NCBI RefSeq assembly: GCF_000161455.1
Contig: NZ_CM000745.1
Location: 1,994,001 to 2,058,000, forward strand
Length of the DNA: 64,000 nt
Origin: Bacillus pseudomycoides DSM 12442
GTDB lineage: Bacteria > Bacillota > Bacilli > Bacillales > Bacillaceae_G
Direction: 5' to 3'
This document shows, piece by piece, positions 1-8,784 of the stretch (its first letter is position 1; each line of letters begins with the position of its first letter). The notes under the pieces are model-generated. The model did not search any database, was not told the origin of the DNA, and worked only from the letters and a program-made list of their open reading frames with translations. Position numbers and translations under genes: made by a program.

Positions 1-675
1 CATGTGGCAGTTAATCCTGTTTTAACGAAATACGGTTTGCGTGATCGTGGTGCAAAAAAGGCCAATTATGCAGTACTAAGGGAAACAGCTATGGATGCTT
101 TATTAACAGAAACAGCTTTTATTGATACAACATTTGATGCGAATTTATTGAAAAATCCGCAGTTTATAGAAGATTTATGCCAAGCATATGCAAGAGGAAT
201 TGCTGTAATCTTAGGATTAACGGCAAATCCAAACCCACCAAATCCAGAACCGCCAAGTCCAGCTCCTCAAACAAAAGGTGTAGCATATATTCGAGGAAAG
301 AACGTGAATTTAAGAAGCGGCCCATCAACATCATCCTCAGTGATTCGTCAGTTAAATTCTCCAGAATCGTATGTAGTTTATCAGGAAAGTAACGGTTGGC
401 TAGATTTAGGGGCAGGCCAATGGATATATAATGATCCATCGTATATTGATTATGTGAAATACGGAAATAGTGATGGAAGTCCGATTGGAGTGGCGAATAT
501 TCGAGGGACGAATGTGAATTTAAGAAGCGGTCCATCAACATCGTCTTCAGTGATTCGTCAGTTAAATTCTCCAGAATCCTATTTAGTATACGCAAACCAA
601 AACAGTTGGCTAAACCTAGGAGGAAATCAGTGGATATATAATGATCCATCTTATATCAAATATGATCAATATTAA
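1..675 (+). CDS. N-acetylmuramoyl-L-alanine amidase (Amidase_3) C-terminal part with two SH3b repeats; cut by window edge
   Basis: The reading frame is open from the first base, so the gene starts outside the window. The first ~70 visible residues look like the end of a zinc amidase (Amidase_3) catalytic domain: LLTETAFID carries the Glu expected to be catalytic. A Pro-rich linker (NPNPPNPEPPSPAPQ) follows, then two nearly identical bacterial SH3 domains, each with NVNLRSGPSTSSSVIRQL, at about 280-460 and 490-660. The enzyme would cut the amide bond between muramic acid and the stem peptide, and the SH3 repeats would bind the wall. The SH3 type recurs in the amidase pseudogene at 52985-54051. 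The GTG at position 4 is only the first in-window start codon. Confidence 0.85.
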   Translation, partial: HVAVNPVLTKYGLRDRGAKKANYAVLRETAMDALLTETAFIDTTFDANLLKNPQFIEDLCQAYARGIAVILGLTANPNPPNPEPPSPAPQTKGVAYIRGKNVNLRSGPSTSSSVIRQLNSPESYVVYQESNGWLDLGAGQWIYNDPSYIDYVKYGNSDGSPIGVANIRGTNVNLRSGPSTSSSVIRQLNSPESYLVYANQNSWLNLGGNQWIYNDPSYIKYDQY

Positions 676-984
676 AATATAAAAGATTAACAATAGAATT
701 GAATGACACCCTGCCTTGAATGTCTTGCAAACAGAAGAACTTAGAGGGAGGGCTTTTTGTGAGGAAATAATATATTAAAATTATAAACATGCTAATTGGA
801 CTTATCATTGTAATAGCTATGCAATTCGTGTTGAAAAGGGCAAGTCAAAACATGTGTTATGCATTGATTGAAGTGACAATTACTTTTGTATGCCTGTTCA
901 TTTTCCATGTTTATCGGTAGGATGAAATTGTATCCATGTTGGAATAGTTGAGAGAACATATTCTAGAAAAAATTTAAAAATATA
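676..984. other. Gene-poor stretch with one doubtful 43-codon ORF
   Basis: The only candidate is an ATG at 789 running to a TAG at 918-920. It would encode a 43-residue hydrophobic peptide (begins MLIGLIIVIAMQFVLKRASQ) with two possible membrane segments. GAGGAAAT upstream (about 760) is some 25 bases from the ATG, which is too far for a normal ribosome site, so I do not call it a gene. No convincing terminator is seen after the amidase. Confidence 0.4.
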
Positions 985-1013
985 TTGACAACTTTTAGTC
1001 AATACATTAATCT
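985..1013 (+). promoter_or_regulatory. Sigma-A promoter of the siderophore-binding lipoprotein
   Basis: TTGACA at 985-990 is followed 17 bases later by TAATCT at 1008-1013. The spacing is ideal, and the Fur box lies just downstream of the -10 element, where a bound repressor would block RNA polymerase. Confidence 0.65.
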
Positions 1014-1025
1014 TTAAAATGTTAA

Positions 1026-1040
1026 TGATAATCAATTTCA
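1026..1040 (+). promoter_or_regulatory. Fur box
   Basis: TGATAATCAATTTCA matches the Bacillus Fur 7-1-7 operator (TGATAATNATTATCA) at all but two positions. It lies between the -10 element and the ribosome site of the iron-siderophore lipoprotein, so iron repression of that gene is the natural reading. Confidence 0.75.
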
Positions 1041-1053
1041 TCTAGGAGGACAT

Positions 1054-2016
1054 ATGACCCGAACTAAAAATATCTTTATTCTCTGCATTGTAATGTTAAC
1101 GGTTATGATTGCAGGATGTGGCAAAGAAGAGAAGAAAGAAACGAATACAGCAGCAGAAGGAAAAGAATCGTATGTAATTAAGCATGCGATGGGGGAAACA
1201 ACGATTAAAGGAATACCTAAAAGAGTCGTTGTCCTAACAAATGAAGGTGCCGAGGCACTTTTAGCGGTAGGAGTTACACCGGTTGGTTCTACAAAACCAA
1301 GAGCTGGTGAAGAATGGTATCCGCATTTAGCAAAAGAATTGAAAGATACAAAAGTTGTAGGAACTGAGCGCGACGTTAATTTAGAGGCGATTATGAAATT
1401 AAAGCCTGATTTAATTATTGGGAATAAGATGCGTCATGAAAAAGTATATGAACAATTAAAAGAGATTGCACCTACTGTTTATGCTGAAGCACTACGCGGG
1501 GATTGGAAAGAAAACTTTACGTTATACACAAAAGCCGTAAATAAAGAAAAAGAAGGTCAAAAAGCGCTGGATGATTATAAGAAACGTATTGAAGCGATAA
1601 AAGAGAAACTAGGAGATAAAATAGTATCTAAAGTTTCTATCATTCGTTTCGTTCCAGGTGATGTTCGTATTTATCAAAAGAATTCATTCTCTGGTGTTGT
1701 TTTGCAAGATATCGGATTTAAGAGGCCAACACTTCAAGATAAGGATGATTTTGCGATAAAAGGTGTTACAAAAGAGCAAATTCCAAATATGGATGGAGAC
1801 TACTTATTCTATTTCACATCTGATAAAGATGCTAATAAAAATAATGAAGGAAATACGATAGCGAAAGAATGGACAGAAGACCCACTCTTTAAACAGCTAC
1901 AAGCTTCCAAAAATAATAAAGTATTCGAAGTAGATGAAGTTATTTGGAATACAGCAGGCGGCATTAAAGCGGCAAATCTTATGTTGGATGATATTGAAAA
2001 ATACTTTCTGAAATAA
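1054..2016 (+). CDS. Iron-siderophore ABC transporter substrate-binding lipoprotein (YfiY/FeuA type)
   Basis: A 320-residue lipoprotein. The N-terminus has a short basic stretch, a hydrophobic core and the lipobox MIAGC, so Cys ~22 is lipidated and the protein sits on the outer face of the membrane. The rest is a periplasmic-binding fold of the TroA/FhuD class: a PKRVVVL strand early, LKPDLIIGN in the first lobe, then a long helix bridging the lobes. Family members hand ferric siderophores to an ABC permease. No permease or ATPase is adjacent, so it must work with a transporter elsewhere. AGGAGG at 1044-1049 fixes the start at ATG 1054. A Fur box lies just upstream and a hairpin terminator just downstream. 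The exact siderophore cannot be told from sequence alone. Confidence 0.88.
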   Translation: MTRTKNIFILCIVMLTVMIAGCGKEEKKETNTAAEGKESYVIKHAMGETTIKGIPKRVVVLTNEGAEALLAVGVTPVGSTKPRAGEEWYPHLAKELKDTKVVGTERDVNLEAIMKLKPDLIIGNKMRHEKVYEQLKEIAPTVYAEALRGDWKENFTLYTKAVNKEKEGQKALDDYKKRIEAIKEKLGDKIVSKVSIIRFVPGDVRIYQKNSFSGVVLQDIGFKRPTLQDKDDFAIKGVTKEQIPNMDGDYLFYFTSDKDANKNNEGNTIAKEWTEDPLFKQLQASKNNKVFEVDEVIWNTAGGIKAANLMLDDIEKYFLK

Positions 2017-2030
2017 GTAAATAACCTATA

Positions 2031-2064
2031 AAAACACATCACTATTAAATTGTGATGTGTTTTT
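2031..2064 (+). terminator. Rho-independent terminator after the lipoprotein gene
   Basis: AAAACACATCAC and its complement GTGATGTGTTTT flank a short AT-rich loop, with a T run overlapping the right arm. Confidence 0.85.
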
Positions 2065-2149
2065 ATATTCTTAAATAACTGAAAAATCATCACTATTAAG
2101 TGCAAATAAGTTGTAAAATGAAAATAATTATTAGGAAAGGAGTGGTAAT

Positions 2150-3028
2150 ATGGCAACAGGTGTTCATAAAGATTGGATTTTGTTTAATGGAAGAATTGTG
2201 AATATGAAGGAAGAACAGCCAATGGTTGCATTAGAAGAGCGAGGTTTACAATTTGGTGATGGTATATATGAAGTGTTTCGTTTATATAATGGGAAACCTC
2301 ACCTACTAGATTTACACTTAGAAAGATTCTTTAAATCTATGAAGGAAATTCATCTTGTTCCACCTTTTACAAAAGAAGAATTAATTGAACAACTTCAGCA
2401 ATTAATTGAGAAAAATCAATTTCAAGAGGATGGGAATGTGTATATTCAAATTTCAAGAGGCATGCAGCCACGAAATCATGTATATGAATCAAATCTAGAG
2501 CCAACTTGTTTTGCAAACATTGTTTCATTCCCGAGACCGCTATCTTTAATGGAAAAGGGAATAAAAGTAACAGTGGAAGAGGATATTCGCTGGAAGTTTT
2601 GCCATATCAAATCTTTAAATCTTCTTCCTAATATTATGATTAAGAATAAAATTAATGAAGAAGGGTATCAAGAAGCGATATTAGTTCGAGATGGAATTGT
2701 AACAGAAGGATGCCATTCGAATTTCTTTATTATAAAAAATAATAAAGTGATTACGCACCCAGCGGATCAACTTATTTTACATGGAATTACTCGTCATCAT
2801 GTCATTTCATTAGCAACAGCTCTACATATTGAAGTAGAAGAGCGAGGGTTTTCATTACAAGAAGTATACGAGGCAGATGAATGCTTCTTTACAGCAACAC
2901 CCCTTGAAATACTCCCTGTCATTCAAATTGGAGACGAATCATTTGGTAATGGTGAACGGGGACCTGTTACAAGGAAGTTACAAGAAGCTTATGAAGAAAG
3001 CATCGCTACCTTTAAAGTAATAAATTGA
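2150..3028 (+). CDS. dat: D-amino acid aminotransferase (class IV PLP aminotransferase)
   Basis: A 292-residue fold-type IV PLP enzyme. The RGLQFGDGIYEVFR segment (residues ~30-43) and the IKSLNLLPN segment, whose Lys should form the Schiff base with PLP, are hallmarks of Bacillus D-alanine aminotransferase. These enzymes move amino groups between D-alanine and 2-oxo acids and feed D-glutamate to cell wall synthesis. EGCHSNFF and LHGITR, the phosphate-binding region of the family, are both present. AGGAAAGGAG sits just before ATG 2150. Branched-chain aminotransferase or aminodeoxychorismate lyase are related alternatives, but the length and the IKSLNLL motif favour the D-amino acid enzyme. 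The gene stands alone between two terminators. Confidence 0.85.
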   Translation: MATGVHKDWILFNGRIVNMKEEQPMVALEERGLQFGDGIYEVFRLYNGKPHLLDLHLERFFKSMKEIHLVPPFTKEELIEQLQQLIEKNQFQEDGNVYIQISRGMQPRNHVYESNLEPTCFANIVSFPRPLSLMEKGIKVTVEEDIRWKFCHIKSLNLLPNIMIKNKINEEGYQEAILVRDGIVTEGCHSNFFIIKNNKVITHPADQLILHGITRHHVISLATALHIEVEERGFSLQEVYEADECFFTATPLEILPVIQIGDESFGNGERGPVTRKLQEAYEESIATFKVIN

Positions 3029-3042
3029 ATGCGCAAGGAAAA

Positions 3043-3070
3043 TGAAGCTGGTATTCCTCCAGCTTTTTTT
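3043..3070 (+). terminator. Terminator after the aminotransferase gene
   Basis: AAGCTGG and CCAGCTT pair around a seven-base loop and run into eight T residues. Confidence 0.85.
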
Positions 3071-3126
3071 CGTGATATAATTATAAGCATAGGACAATTT
3101 TTGAAAACGTTATAAAAGGGGATTTT

Positions 3127-3780
3127 ATGTATATGAATTATGAAGCATTTAAAGAAGTAATTCACGGACGACGCAGTGTTCGGAAGTTTACAGAACAAGA
3201 AGTATCTATTGGTGACATAGAGGAAATTATTGATTGTGCTCGTTATGCTCCAAGCGATACGAACTCACAAACGTGGGAATTTATTGTTATTATGAATCGG
3301 GATAAAATTAAAGAAATTGAGCAAATGACATGGGATGCTTTACATAAATTGGCTGAAAAAGCAACGGAAAAAGGAGAAGAAAAAGCAGGCAAATTACTTA
3401 CGCGTTCGTTTGGACCATATGCAACTGCTTTTTCTGATGCACCGGTTTTAATCGTATGTTTAGCTACACCATATGAGTCAAAGTTTCGTGAAAAGATATT
3501 TGATCCAATTGATTTCGTTCCAGATTCAGTATGGGAAGAAGAGGGGATTAAGAGTAGTTGTTTAGCTGCGCAAAATTTAATGTTAGCAGCATATGCAAGA
3601 GGTCTTGGGACCTGCCCGATGACAGGGCCGGTGTTATTAGCTCAAAATGAACTGCGACAATATTTACAGATTGAGCCTGAGAAACAAATTAATATGGTAA
3701 TTTCGCTAGGGTATCCAAAAGATAAACCGAAGAAACTTGCTCGAAAAGAAGTAAAAGATATTACAAAGTTTATTTTGTAG
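3127..3780 (+). CDS. Nitroreductase family flavoprotein
   Basis: A 217-residue FMN-dependent nitroreductase-fold protein. GRRSVRKFTEQEV near the N-terminus is the FMN phosphate-binding motif, and APSDTNSQTWEF follows as expected. The later GLGTCPMTGP and VISLGYP segments match the C-terminal half of the family. Such enzymes use NAD(P)H to reduce nitro compounds, quinones or other acceptors; the true substrate is unknown. AAGGGGG ends about six bases before ATG 3127, which supports this start over the ATG at 3133. It is monocistronic, with a strong terminator behind it. Confidence 0.85.
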   Translation: MYMNYEAFKEVIHGRRSVRKFTEQEVSIGDIEEIIDCARYAPSDTNSQTWEFIVIMNRDKIKEIEQMTWDALHKLAEKATEKGEEKAGKLLTRSFGPYATAFSDAPVLIVCLATPYESKFREKIFDPIDFVPDSVWEEEGIKSSCLAAQNLMLAAYARGLGTCPMTGPVLLAQNELRQYLQIEPEKQINMVISLGYPKDKPKKLARKEVKDITKFIL

Positions 3781-3796
3781 GATGTTATGTAAAAAA

Positions 3797-3838
3797 TTAG
3801 AAAAAGACATTGGATGTATCAATGTCTTTTTCTAATTT
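3797..3838 (+). terminator. Terminator after the nitroreductase gene
   Basis: A 16-bp stem (TTAGAAAAAGACATTG with its complement) surrounds a seven-base loop and ends in a T-rich stretch. Confidence 0.88.
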
Positions 3839-4056
3839 TTCTAGAGGAGAATATTTTTTAGTGATAATGGGCTAAAATGGAGAGTAAGAAGGAATTTCTA
3901 ATTATTTCTTGAAAAAATTAATGATGTTAAAAAAGAAAGTATGGTACAGTAATGATGAACAGAATGTTTGTTCACGGAAGTTTAAAAAACTGAACTTAGA
4001 ACAGATAATTATTTCTGTATAATAAATAAAGAATAAATTTACAGGGGGGATGAATT

Positions 4057-4545
4057 TTGAAGAAATTCATAATCACTGGATTGTCTGCTTTGTTACTAGT
4101 GGGGTGTGGTGTCCCGAATGGAAAAGAAGAAACTCAGCCAGTAAAAGAAGAACAAGTTGTAAATGCAAGTGATGAGAGTGTGACTCCTTTTCCAGAGGGA
4201 ACAATGCCAATTGGTGAAGGGAAAGTAAAAGTAATCACGCCAGATGGTACTTCTGAAGATGGGAAGATACCAACTGTATTTGTAAAGAAGGATACTCTAA
4301 TTCAGCAAGTTGAATTAGAACTTGCTGATTTTCAAAATGATAAAGAAACATTCGTATTCGTAGATAATATATTTGAAGATAAACATCATGTTACTAGCAT
4401 GACGCAGACAACAGTAGAATTAAAGCAAAAAACGTTAGAGACAGGGTATCATACAATAACTGCAGTTCAATTTGAAAATAATGATCCAGCGGGAAAAGTT
4501 ATTAACTTTGTACAGGCTAAATTTGAAAATAAACCTGCACATTAA
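4057..4545 (+). CDS. Small lipoprotein of unknown function
   Basis: A 162-residue protein that starts with TTG at 4057 behind ACAGGGGGGATG. The N-terminus MKKFIITGLSALLLVGCG is a clear lipoprotein signal with lipobox LLVGC at residues 13-17. After an acidic linker the mature part is mostly beta-strand-like (KVITPDGT, TVFVKKDT, HTITAVQF), suggesting an immunoglobulin-like extracellular domain. I do not recognise the family. It has its own terminator and no obvious partner, so a surface or spore-envelope role is only a guess. Confidence 0.75.
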   Translation: MKKFIITGLSALLLVGCGVPNGKEETQPVKEEQVVNASDESVTPFPEGTMPIGEGKVKVITPDGTSEDGKIPTVFVKKDTLIQQVELELADFQNDKETFVFVDNIFEDKHHVTSMTQTTVELKQKTLETGYHTITAVQFENNDPAGKVINFVQAKFENKPAH

Positions 4546-4575
4546 AAAGGTAATACTCTGTTATGTTAGAGAGGG

Positions 4576-4615
4576 AAAGGTACATCACGATAAAGAGTGA
4601 TGTACCTTTTTGGTT
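4576..4615 (+). terminator. Terminator after the small lipoprotein gene
   Basis: AAAGGTACATCAC and GTGATGTACCTTT form a 13-bp stem around an eight-base loop, followed by a T-rich tail. Confidence 0.88.
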
Positions 4616-4779
4616 TTTATTCCGATTCTACCATTTGCGGGCAGTAAGACTCCCACCTCAAAATTCGGTGAAAATAAAGAAATTAGGTGGGAGAGTAACT
4701 GCCCATAAAAGCCCGATTGGTGAGGGGAAATAATTAATGGAGGATGGAGAATCCCCCACTGATTAAAGTTTCAATTTAT
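4616..4779 (+). repeat. bcr1-type repeat, copy 1
   Basis: The element starts and ends with TTTAT. Its interior has the landmarks shared by all copies here: GCGGGCAGTAAGACTCCCAC, AACTGCCCATAAAAGCCCG, ATTGGTGAGG and CACTGATTAAAGTTTCA. The purine-rich and pyrimidine-rich segments can pair with one another to form a folded RNA. It fills most of the 350-bp gap between the small lipoprotein and the AraC gene; nothing else is seen in the gap. Known biology: bcr1 is a ~155-bp mobile, non-coding element confined to the B. cereus group. Confidence 0.85.
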
Positions 4780-4895
4780 CTTTTTATAAATACACATTAA
4801 GAAGAATTTGAATAAGTTACAATAAGAATTAGCACAAATTATCAAAAAATATTTTGATGAAAATATAAAATAGATTAAAAGAGGGGGGAGTGAAG

Positions 4896-5765
4896 ATGGA
4901 TTATTTCGAAAAAATCCAAAACTCTATTGAATTTATTGAAAGCAATCTACAGGACAGACTTAATGTTGTTGAAGTTTCTTCGCAATCTTGTTTTTCTCCG
5001 TTTCATTTTCAAAGGCTGTTTCAAGCGATTACAGGTTTTTCTGTACAAGAATATATAAGAAATAGAAGGCTATCTGAAGCTGCCATTTCATTAAGGGAAA
5101 CAAGAAAGAATATATTAGAAATTGCGATTGATTTTCAATATAACTCACAAGAGGCATTTACACGAGCATTTGTAAATTATTTTGGAATGACTCCTGCTAA
5201 ATATCGAAAGTCAGAAATCGCTTTACATTTACAAGCTAAAATGAATTTTTTTGACTATAAAAAGGAGATGAAGGGAGACTTGATTATGAATAAACCTAAT
5301 ATTGTACAATTAAGCAAAAGGGATATTATCGGTTTTGAATATAAAACTAATCTAAACAATGAAAAATACTTTGAGGAAATTCCAAAATTTTATTTTGACT
5401 TTGGAAGTAATGAATATTATTTGAGGATTCTTGAGAAAATTGCACCTAATATGTCATATGGTATCGCATGTAATTTTCATGATGATGGTAATTTTTCGTT
5501 CATTATTGGAGAAGAAGTACAGGGGAGTGCTGCAGAATTAGACGATGGGTTTGTTAATTTTGAAATTCCAGAAGGTAAATATGCTGAATTCAAAGTAAAT
5601 GGTTCGACTGATTTAGTTCAAAATACGAGAAGGTATATTTATGGTACATGGCTACCAAACTCGAATTATGAAAGAAGAGAAGGACCAGATTTTGAAATTA
5701 CCGATGTATTGCAATCAATATATCCAAATCAAATGAAAGCGATAATATATATACCTATACTTTAA
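4896..5765 (+). CDS. AraC-family regulator with GyrI-like effector domain
   Basis: A 289-residue two-domain protein. Residues ~1-105 are an AraC/XylS double helix-turn-helix (FSPFHFQRLFQAITG in the first motif; SQEAFTRAFVNYFGMTPAKYR is typical of the second). The C-terminal ~150 residues are a GyrI-like/SOUL-type ligand domain (FVNFEIPEGKYAEFKV, then RRYIYGTWLPNSNYERR, then IYIPI at the end). Such proteins bind small hydrophobic or cationic ligands and switch on detoxification genes. GAGGGGGG precedes the start. The GTG at 4890 touches the ribosome site, so ATG 4896 is preferred. The ligand and targets cannot be deduced from the neighbours. Confidence 0.85.
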   Translation: MDYFEKIQNSIEFIESNLQDRLNVVEVSSQSCFSPFHFQRLFQAITGFSVQEYIRNRRLSEAAISLRETRKNILEIAIDFQYNSQEAFTRAFVNYFGMTPAKYRKSEIALHLQAKMNFFDYKKEMKGDLIMNKPNIVQLSKRDIIGFEYKTNLNNEKYFEEIPKFYFDFGSNEYYLRILEKIAPNMSYGIACNFHDDGNFSFIIGEEVQGSAAELDDGFVNFEIPEGKYAEFKVNGSTDLVQNTRRYIYGTWLPNSNYERREGPDFEITDVLQSIYPNQMKAIIYIPIL

Positions 5766-5875
5766 ATATAAATGTTTCGTAGGGATTTGTTTGAAAATGT
5801 CGAATAAAATATATCGCGTCGTAAAAACACGTTTTCTATTGTTTAGCGTGAAACGAGTAGGGAGGAGAATGAGTG

Positions 5876-6424
5876 ATGAAACGTGCTCTTATAAATATTG
5901 ATTATACATATGATTTTGTAGCAGAAGATGGTGCTTTAACGTGTGGAAAGCCGGGACAAGATATTGAACAGCATCTTGTAGCGATTACGAAGCAGTATAT
6001 TGAAAACGGAGATTATGTTGTGTTTGCCATTGATAAACATGAAAAGAATGATTCCTATCATCCTGAGACACAATTATTTCCACCACATAATATAGCGGGA
6101 ACAAAAGGAAGAGATTTATACGGAGAGTTACAAAAGGTGTATGAAAAATATCAAGACAATGAGAATGTATACTATATGGACAAAACACGTTATAGTGCTT
6201 TTGCTGGAACGGACTTAGAAATGAAACTAAGAGAAAGAGGAATACAAGAAGTCCACCTTGTTGGTGTATGTACGGATATTTGTGTTCTACATACAGCAGT
6301 GGATGCCTATAATAAAGGATTTCACATCGTTGTACATGAAAAAGCAGTGGCTTCTTTTAATGAACAAGGACATGAGTTTGCAATTGGACACTTTAAGTCT
6401 TGTTTACATGCCGAAGTGCAGTGA
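5876..6424 (+). CDS. pncA: Nicotinamidase (isochorismatase-like cysteine hydrolase)
   Basis: A 182-residue enzyme that hydrolyses nicotinamide to nicotinate in NAD salvage. The catalytic triad is visible: Asp in INIDYTYDF near the N-terminus, Lys in MDKTRYSAF and Cys in VGVCTDICVLHT, followed by the AVDAYNKGF helix. The metal-binding DKHE motif is present. Length and motifs match Bacillus PncA (YueJ) closely. GGAGGAG at 5861-5867 is eight bases before ATG 5876; the in-frame GTG at 5873 is less well placed. The gene stands alone with a terminator about 120 bases downstream. Confidence 0.93.
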   Translation: MKRALINIDYTYDFVAEDGALTCGKPGQDIEQHLVAITKQYIENGDYVVFAIDKHEKNDSYHPETQLFPPHNIAGTKGRDLYGELQKVYEKYQDNENVYYMDKTRYSAFAGTDLEMKLRERGIQEVHLVGVCTDICVLHTAVDAYNKGFHIVVHEKAVASFNEQGHEFAIGHFKSCLHAEVQ

Positions 6425-6541
6425 AGAGAAACAAAAATGCGGGATAAAAGGAATGGAACAATACTTAGACGGCTCTTGGTCGTTCGGAACTGCAAGATTA
6501 GTAAACAAATACAACAAATCGAAAAGTTATTGATATAGAGT

Positions 6542-6574
6542 AAAGAAGCTGATACATTCAGCTTCTTTTTTAAT
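6542..6574 (+). terminator. Terminator downstream of pncA
   Basis: AAAGAAGCTGA and TCAGCTTCTTT pair around a five-base loop and continue into a T run. Confidence 0.85.
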
Positions 6575-6618
6575 TTATAGTATTTAGAAATTTCTTAATG
6601 TTATAATGGTAGTTGGTG

Positions 6619-7743
6619 ATGAACATGAATTATGATGAAAAGCAAATGCGCCGGTTAGAGGCGTTAAAAGAAATTGCAGAGTTGTTAAATGAGGCAACTG
6701 ATTTACAGGAAATGTTGGAAAAAGTATTACATACATTATTGCAAGTTATGAATTTACAAACAGGTTGGATTTTTTTTATTGATGAAAAAGGAACGCATCG
6801 TATGCTTGTTGATAGGAATTTGCCACCAGCACTCACATGGCGGGAAAAGAAGCCGATGTGTGAAGGAGATTGTTGGTGCGTGAATCGATTCGTAAATGGA
6901 CGTTTAGAAAAGGCAACAAATATCATTGAGTGTAAACGAATTGAAGATGCTATTGAATATAATTGGGGAGAGACCGAAGAGATTACACACCATGCGACGA
7001 TTCCTCTTCGTGCTGGCAGCGAGAAGTTCGGTTTATTAAATGTTGCTTCACCTCATAAAACACATTTTTCAGAAGAAGAACTAGCGTTATTAGAGGCGAT
7101 TGCATTCCAAATTGGAACAACGATACAACGAATTAGGCTAGTTGAGAAAGAGCGCAAATATGTAATTGTAGCGGAGAGAAATCGACTCGCACGTGATTTA
7201 CACGATTCGGTGAAACAATTGCTATTTTCTATTATGTTAACTGCTAGAGGTACTCTTGATATGGCAAAGGACAAAGAATTACAAGAGATGCTCCGTTACA
7301 TAGGGGAATTATCGCAAGAAGCGCTGCAAGAGATGACATTATTAATTTGGCAATTACGGCCAGAAGGATTAGAAAAAGGGCTTGCAGAAGCAGTACAGAA
7401 TTACGGAAGGCTATTAGGTATTCAAGTAGCAATTCGAATTGATGGAGTTATTTCAATTGGTGATGAAATAGAAGAAGTACTGTGGCGTGTGAGTCAGGAA
7501 GCCTTACATAATTGTAAAAAACATGCTTCATGTGAGAGAGTATCTGTTAGCTTGAAAACAGAAAATAATAAGTTGAACTTTCAAATTGAAGATGACGGCA
7601 TTGGGTTTATTAGAGAAACAGTGAGAGATTCAGCACTTGGTTTAAAAAGTATGAAAGAACGAATTGAATTGATGAAAGGAACATTTCGAATAAGAACGAA
7701 ACCGGGACAGGGGACAAAGATTGAGATTCAATTACCGGTTTGA
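6619..7743 (+). CDS. GAF-domain sensor histidine kinase, YhcY-like
   Basis: A ~374-residue NarX/LiaS-class kinase. Residues ~20-170 form a GAF domain with Cys-rich segments (CEGDCWC), so a redox or metal cofactor is conceivable. A HisKA_3 dimerisation helix follows, with the phospho-acceptor His in ARDLHDSVKQLL, then an ATP-binding HATPase domain (WRVSQEALHNCKKHA, DDGIGF, LGLKSMKERI). No membrane segments are seen, so it is cytosolic. The stop codon nearly touches the regulator gene that follows, making a two-gene operon. TTG 6613, GTG 6616, ATG 6619 and ATG 6625 are all possible starts and the ribosome site is weak. Length and order match YhcY-YhcZ of B. subtilis. Confidence 0.88.
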   Translation: MNMNYDEKQMRRLEALKEIAELLNEATDLQEMLEKVLHTLLQVMNLQTGWIFFIDEKGTHRMLVDRNLPPALTWREKKPMCEGDCWCVNRFVNGRLEKATNIIECKRIEDAIEYNWGETEEITHHATIPLRAGSEKFGLLNVASPHKTHFSEEELALLEAIAFQIGTTIQRIRLVEKERKYVIVAERNRLARDLHDSVKQLLFSIMLTARGTLDMAKDKELQEMLRYIGELSQEALQEMTLLIWQLRPEGLEKGLAEAVQNYGRLLGIQVAIRIDGVISIGDEIEEVLWRVSQEALHNCKKHASCERVSVSLKTENNKLNFQIEDDGIGFIRETVRDSALGLKSMKERIELMKGTFRIRTKPGQGTKIEIQLPV

Positions 7744-7757
7744 AAGGGAGAAACACA

Positions 7758-8393
7758 TTGAAAATTAAATTATTACTTGTAGAGGATCATCATATTGTGC
7801 GAAGGGGACTTGTATTCTTCTTAAAAACGAAAGAGGAATTTGAAATTATAGGAGAAGCAGAGAATGGGGAAGAGGCGTTAGCGTTTGTTCGAAAAGAAAG
7901 GCCAGATGTAGTATTAATGGATTTATCAATGCCGAAAATGGATGGAATTGAAGCGACAAAAAGATTGAAGCAATATGATGCGACAATTAAAATCCTTATG
8001 TTAAGCAGTTTTTCAGAGCAAGATTACGTTCTTCCAGCGATGGAAGCTGGTGCGGATGGTTATCAACTAAAAGAAGTACAGCCAGATCAACTTGTTGCTT
8101 CTATTATTGCTGTACATCAAGGCAATGCAAATTTCCATCCGAAAGTAACGCCTGCTTTGTTAGGACGACCGGCAGTGAAAGAGGAAAAAAAAGATAGTTT
8201 TTCTATGCTGACAAAAAGGGAAAAAGAAGTACTGCGTGAAATTGCGAAAGGAAGAAGTAATAAAGAAATTGCAGCAGAGCTTCATATTACAGAACAGACA
8301 GTTAAAACACATGTTTCAAATGTACTTGCTAAATTAGAAGTAGATGATCGGACGCAAGCGGCTTTGTATGCTGTAAAAAATGGTGTTGTATAG
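7758..8393 (+). CDS. NarL-family response regulator, YhcZ-like
   Basis: A 211-residue regulator. The receiver domain has the acidic pocket (LLLVEDHH) and the phospho-acceptor Asp in VVLMDLSMPKMDG. The linker leads to a LuxR-type helix-turn-helix (LTKREKEVLREIAKGRSNKEI, split here, then TVKTHVSNVLAKL). It is the partner of the kinase just upstream. AAGGGAG at 7744-7750 points to TTG 7758 as the start; the in-frame TTG at 7740 overlaps the kinase stop and lacks a ribosome site. Targets are unknown. Confidence 0.9.
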   Translation: MKIKLLLVEDHHIVRRGLVFFLKTKEEFEIIGEAENGEEALAFVRKERPDVVLMDLSMPKMDGIEATKRLKQYDATIKILMLSSFSEQDYVLPAMEAGADGYQLKEVQPDQLVASIIAVHQGNANFHPKVTPALLGRPAVKEEKKDSFSMLTKREKEVLREIAKGRSNKEIAAELHITEQTVKTHVSNVLAKLEVDDRTQAALYAVKNGVV

Positions 8394-8405
8394 GAAGATG
8401 TTGAG

Positions 8406-8723
8406 GTGCAAGTAGCTATACGCTCGTATGAACAAAATTGTTTAAATCTATCCGAATGTGTAGGAGAATACATAACAGAAAACAATGAAGCGCTTCAGAT
8501 TACAAGTTCAAATAACCAATTCTATGTTACGATTCCAAAACGTTACGGAGTATTATATAAGTTTAAAATTTTGCCTAGTCGCATGCAAAATGAAACGATA
8601 ACATTCCGTACTACATATATTGATGAAGAGGTAGAAGTCAATATAAGAACAGGATTATTACGGTATAAAGATGTCACTGCAAAATATACAAAAGCATATA
8701 AAATACATAACAATATCCAATAA
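8406..8723 (+). CDS. Hypothetical 105-residue protein
   Basis: It starts with GTG at 8406, 12 bases after the response regulator stop, with only a poor ribosome site (AGGAAG). The protein is rich in beta-strand patterns (FYVTIPKRYGVLYKFKIL, then TITFRTTYIDEEVEVNIR) and has no signal peptide, membrane segment or Cys pair beyond two near the N-terminus. I do not recognise the family. Its position suggests it is co-transcribed with the two-component genes. Confidence 0.5.
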   Translation: MQVAIRSYEQNCLNLSECVGEYITENNEALQITSSNNQFYVTIPKRYGVLYKFKILPSRMQNETITFRTTYIDEEVEVNIRTGLLRYKDVTAKYTKAYKIHNNIQ

Positions 8724-8784
8724 AGATTTTTCTTCTTTCGATAATTAGGTACGATAGAGCTACTATGGAAGGGGAAGATACATC

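Noticed and set aside
6452..6533. Short frame after pncA (begins MEQYLDGSWSFGTARLV)
   Set aside because: Only 26 codons, no clear ribosome site, and no family recognised; it may be the tail of a lost gene.
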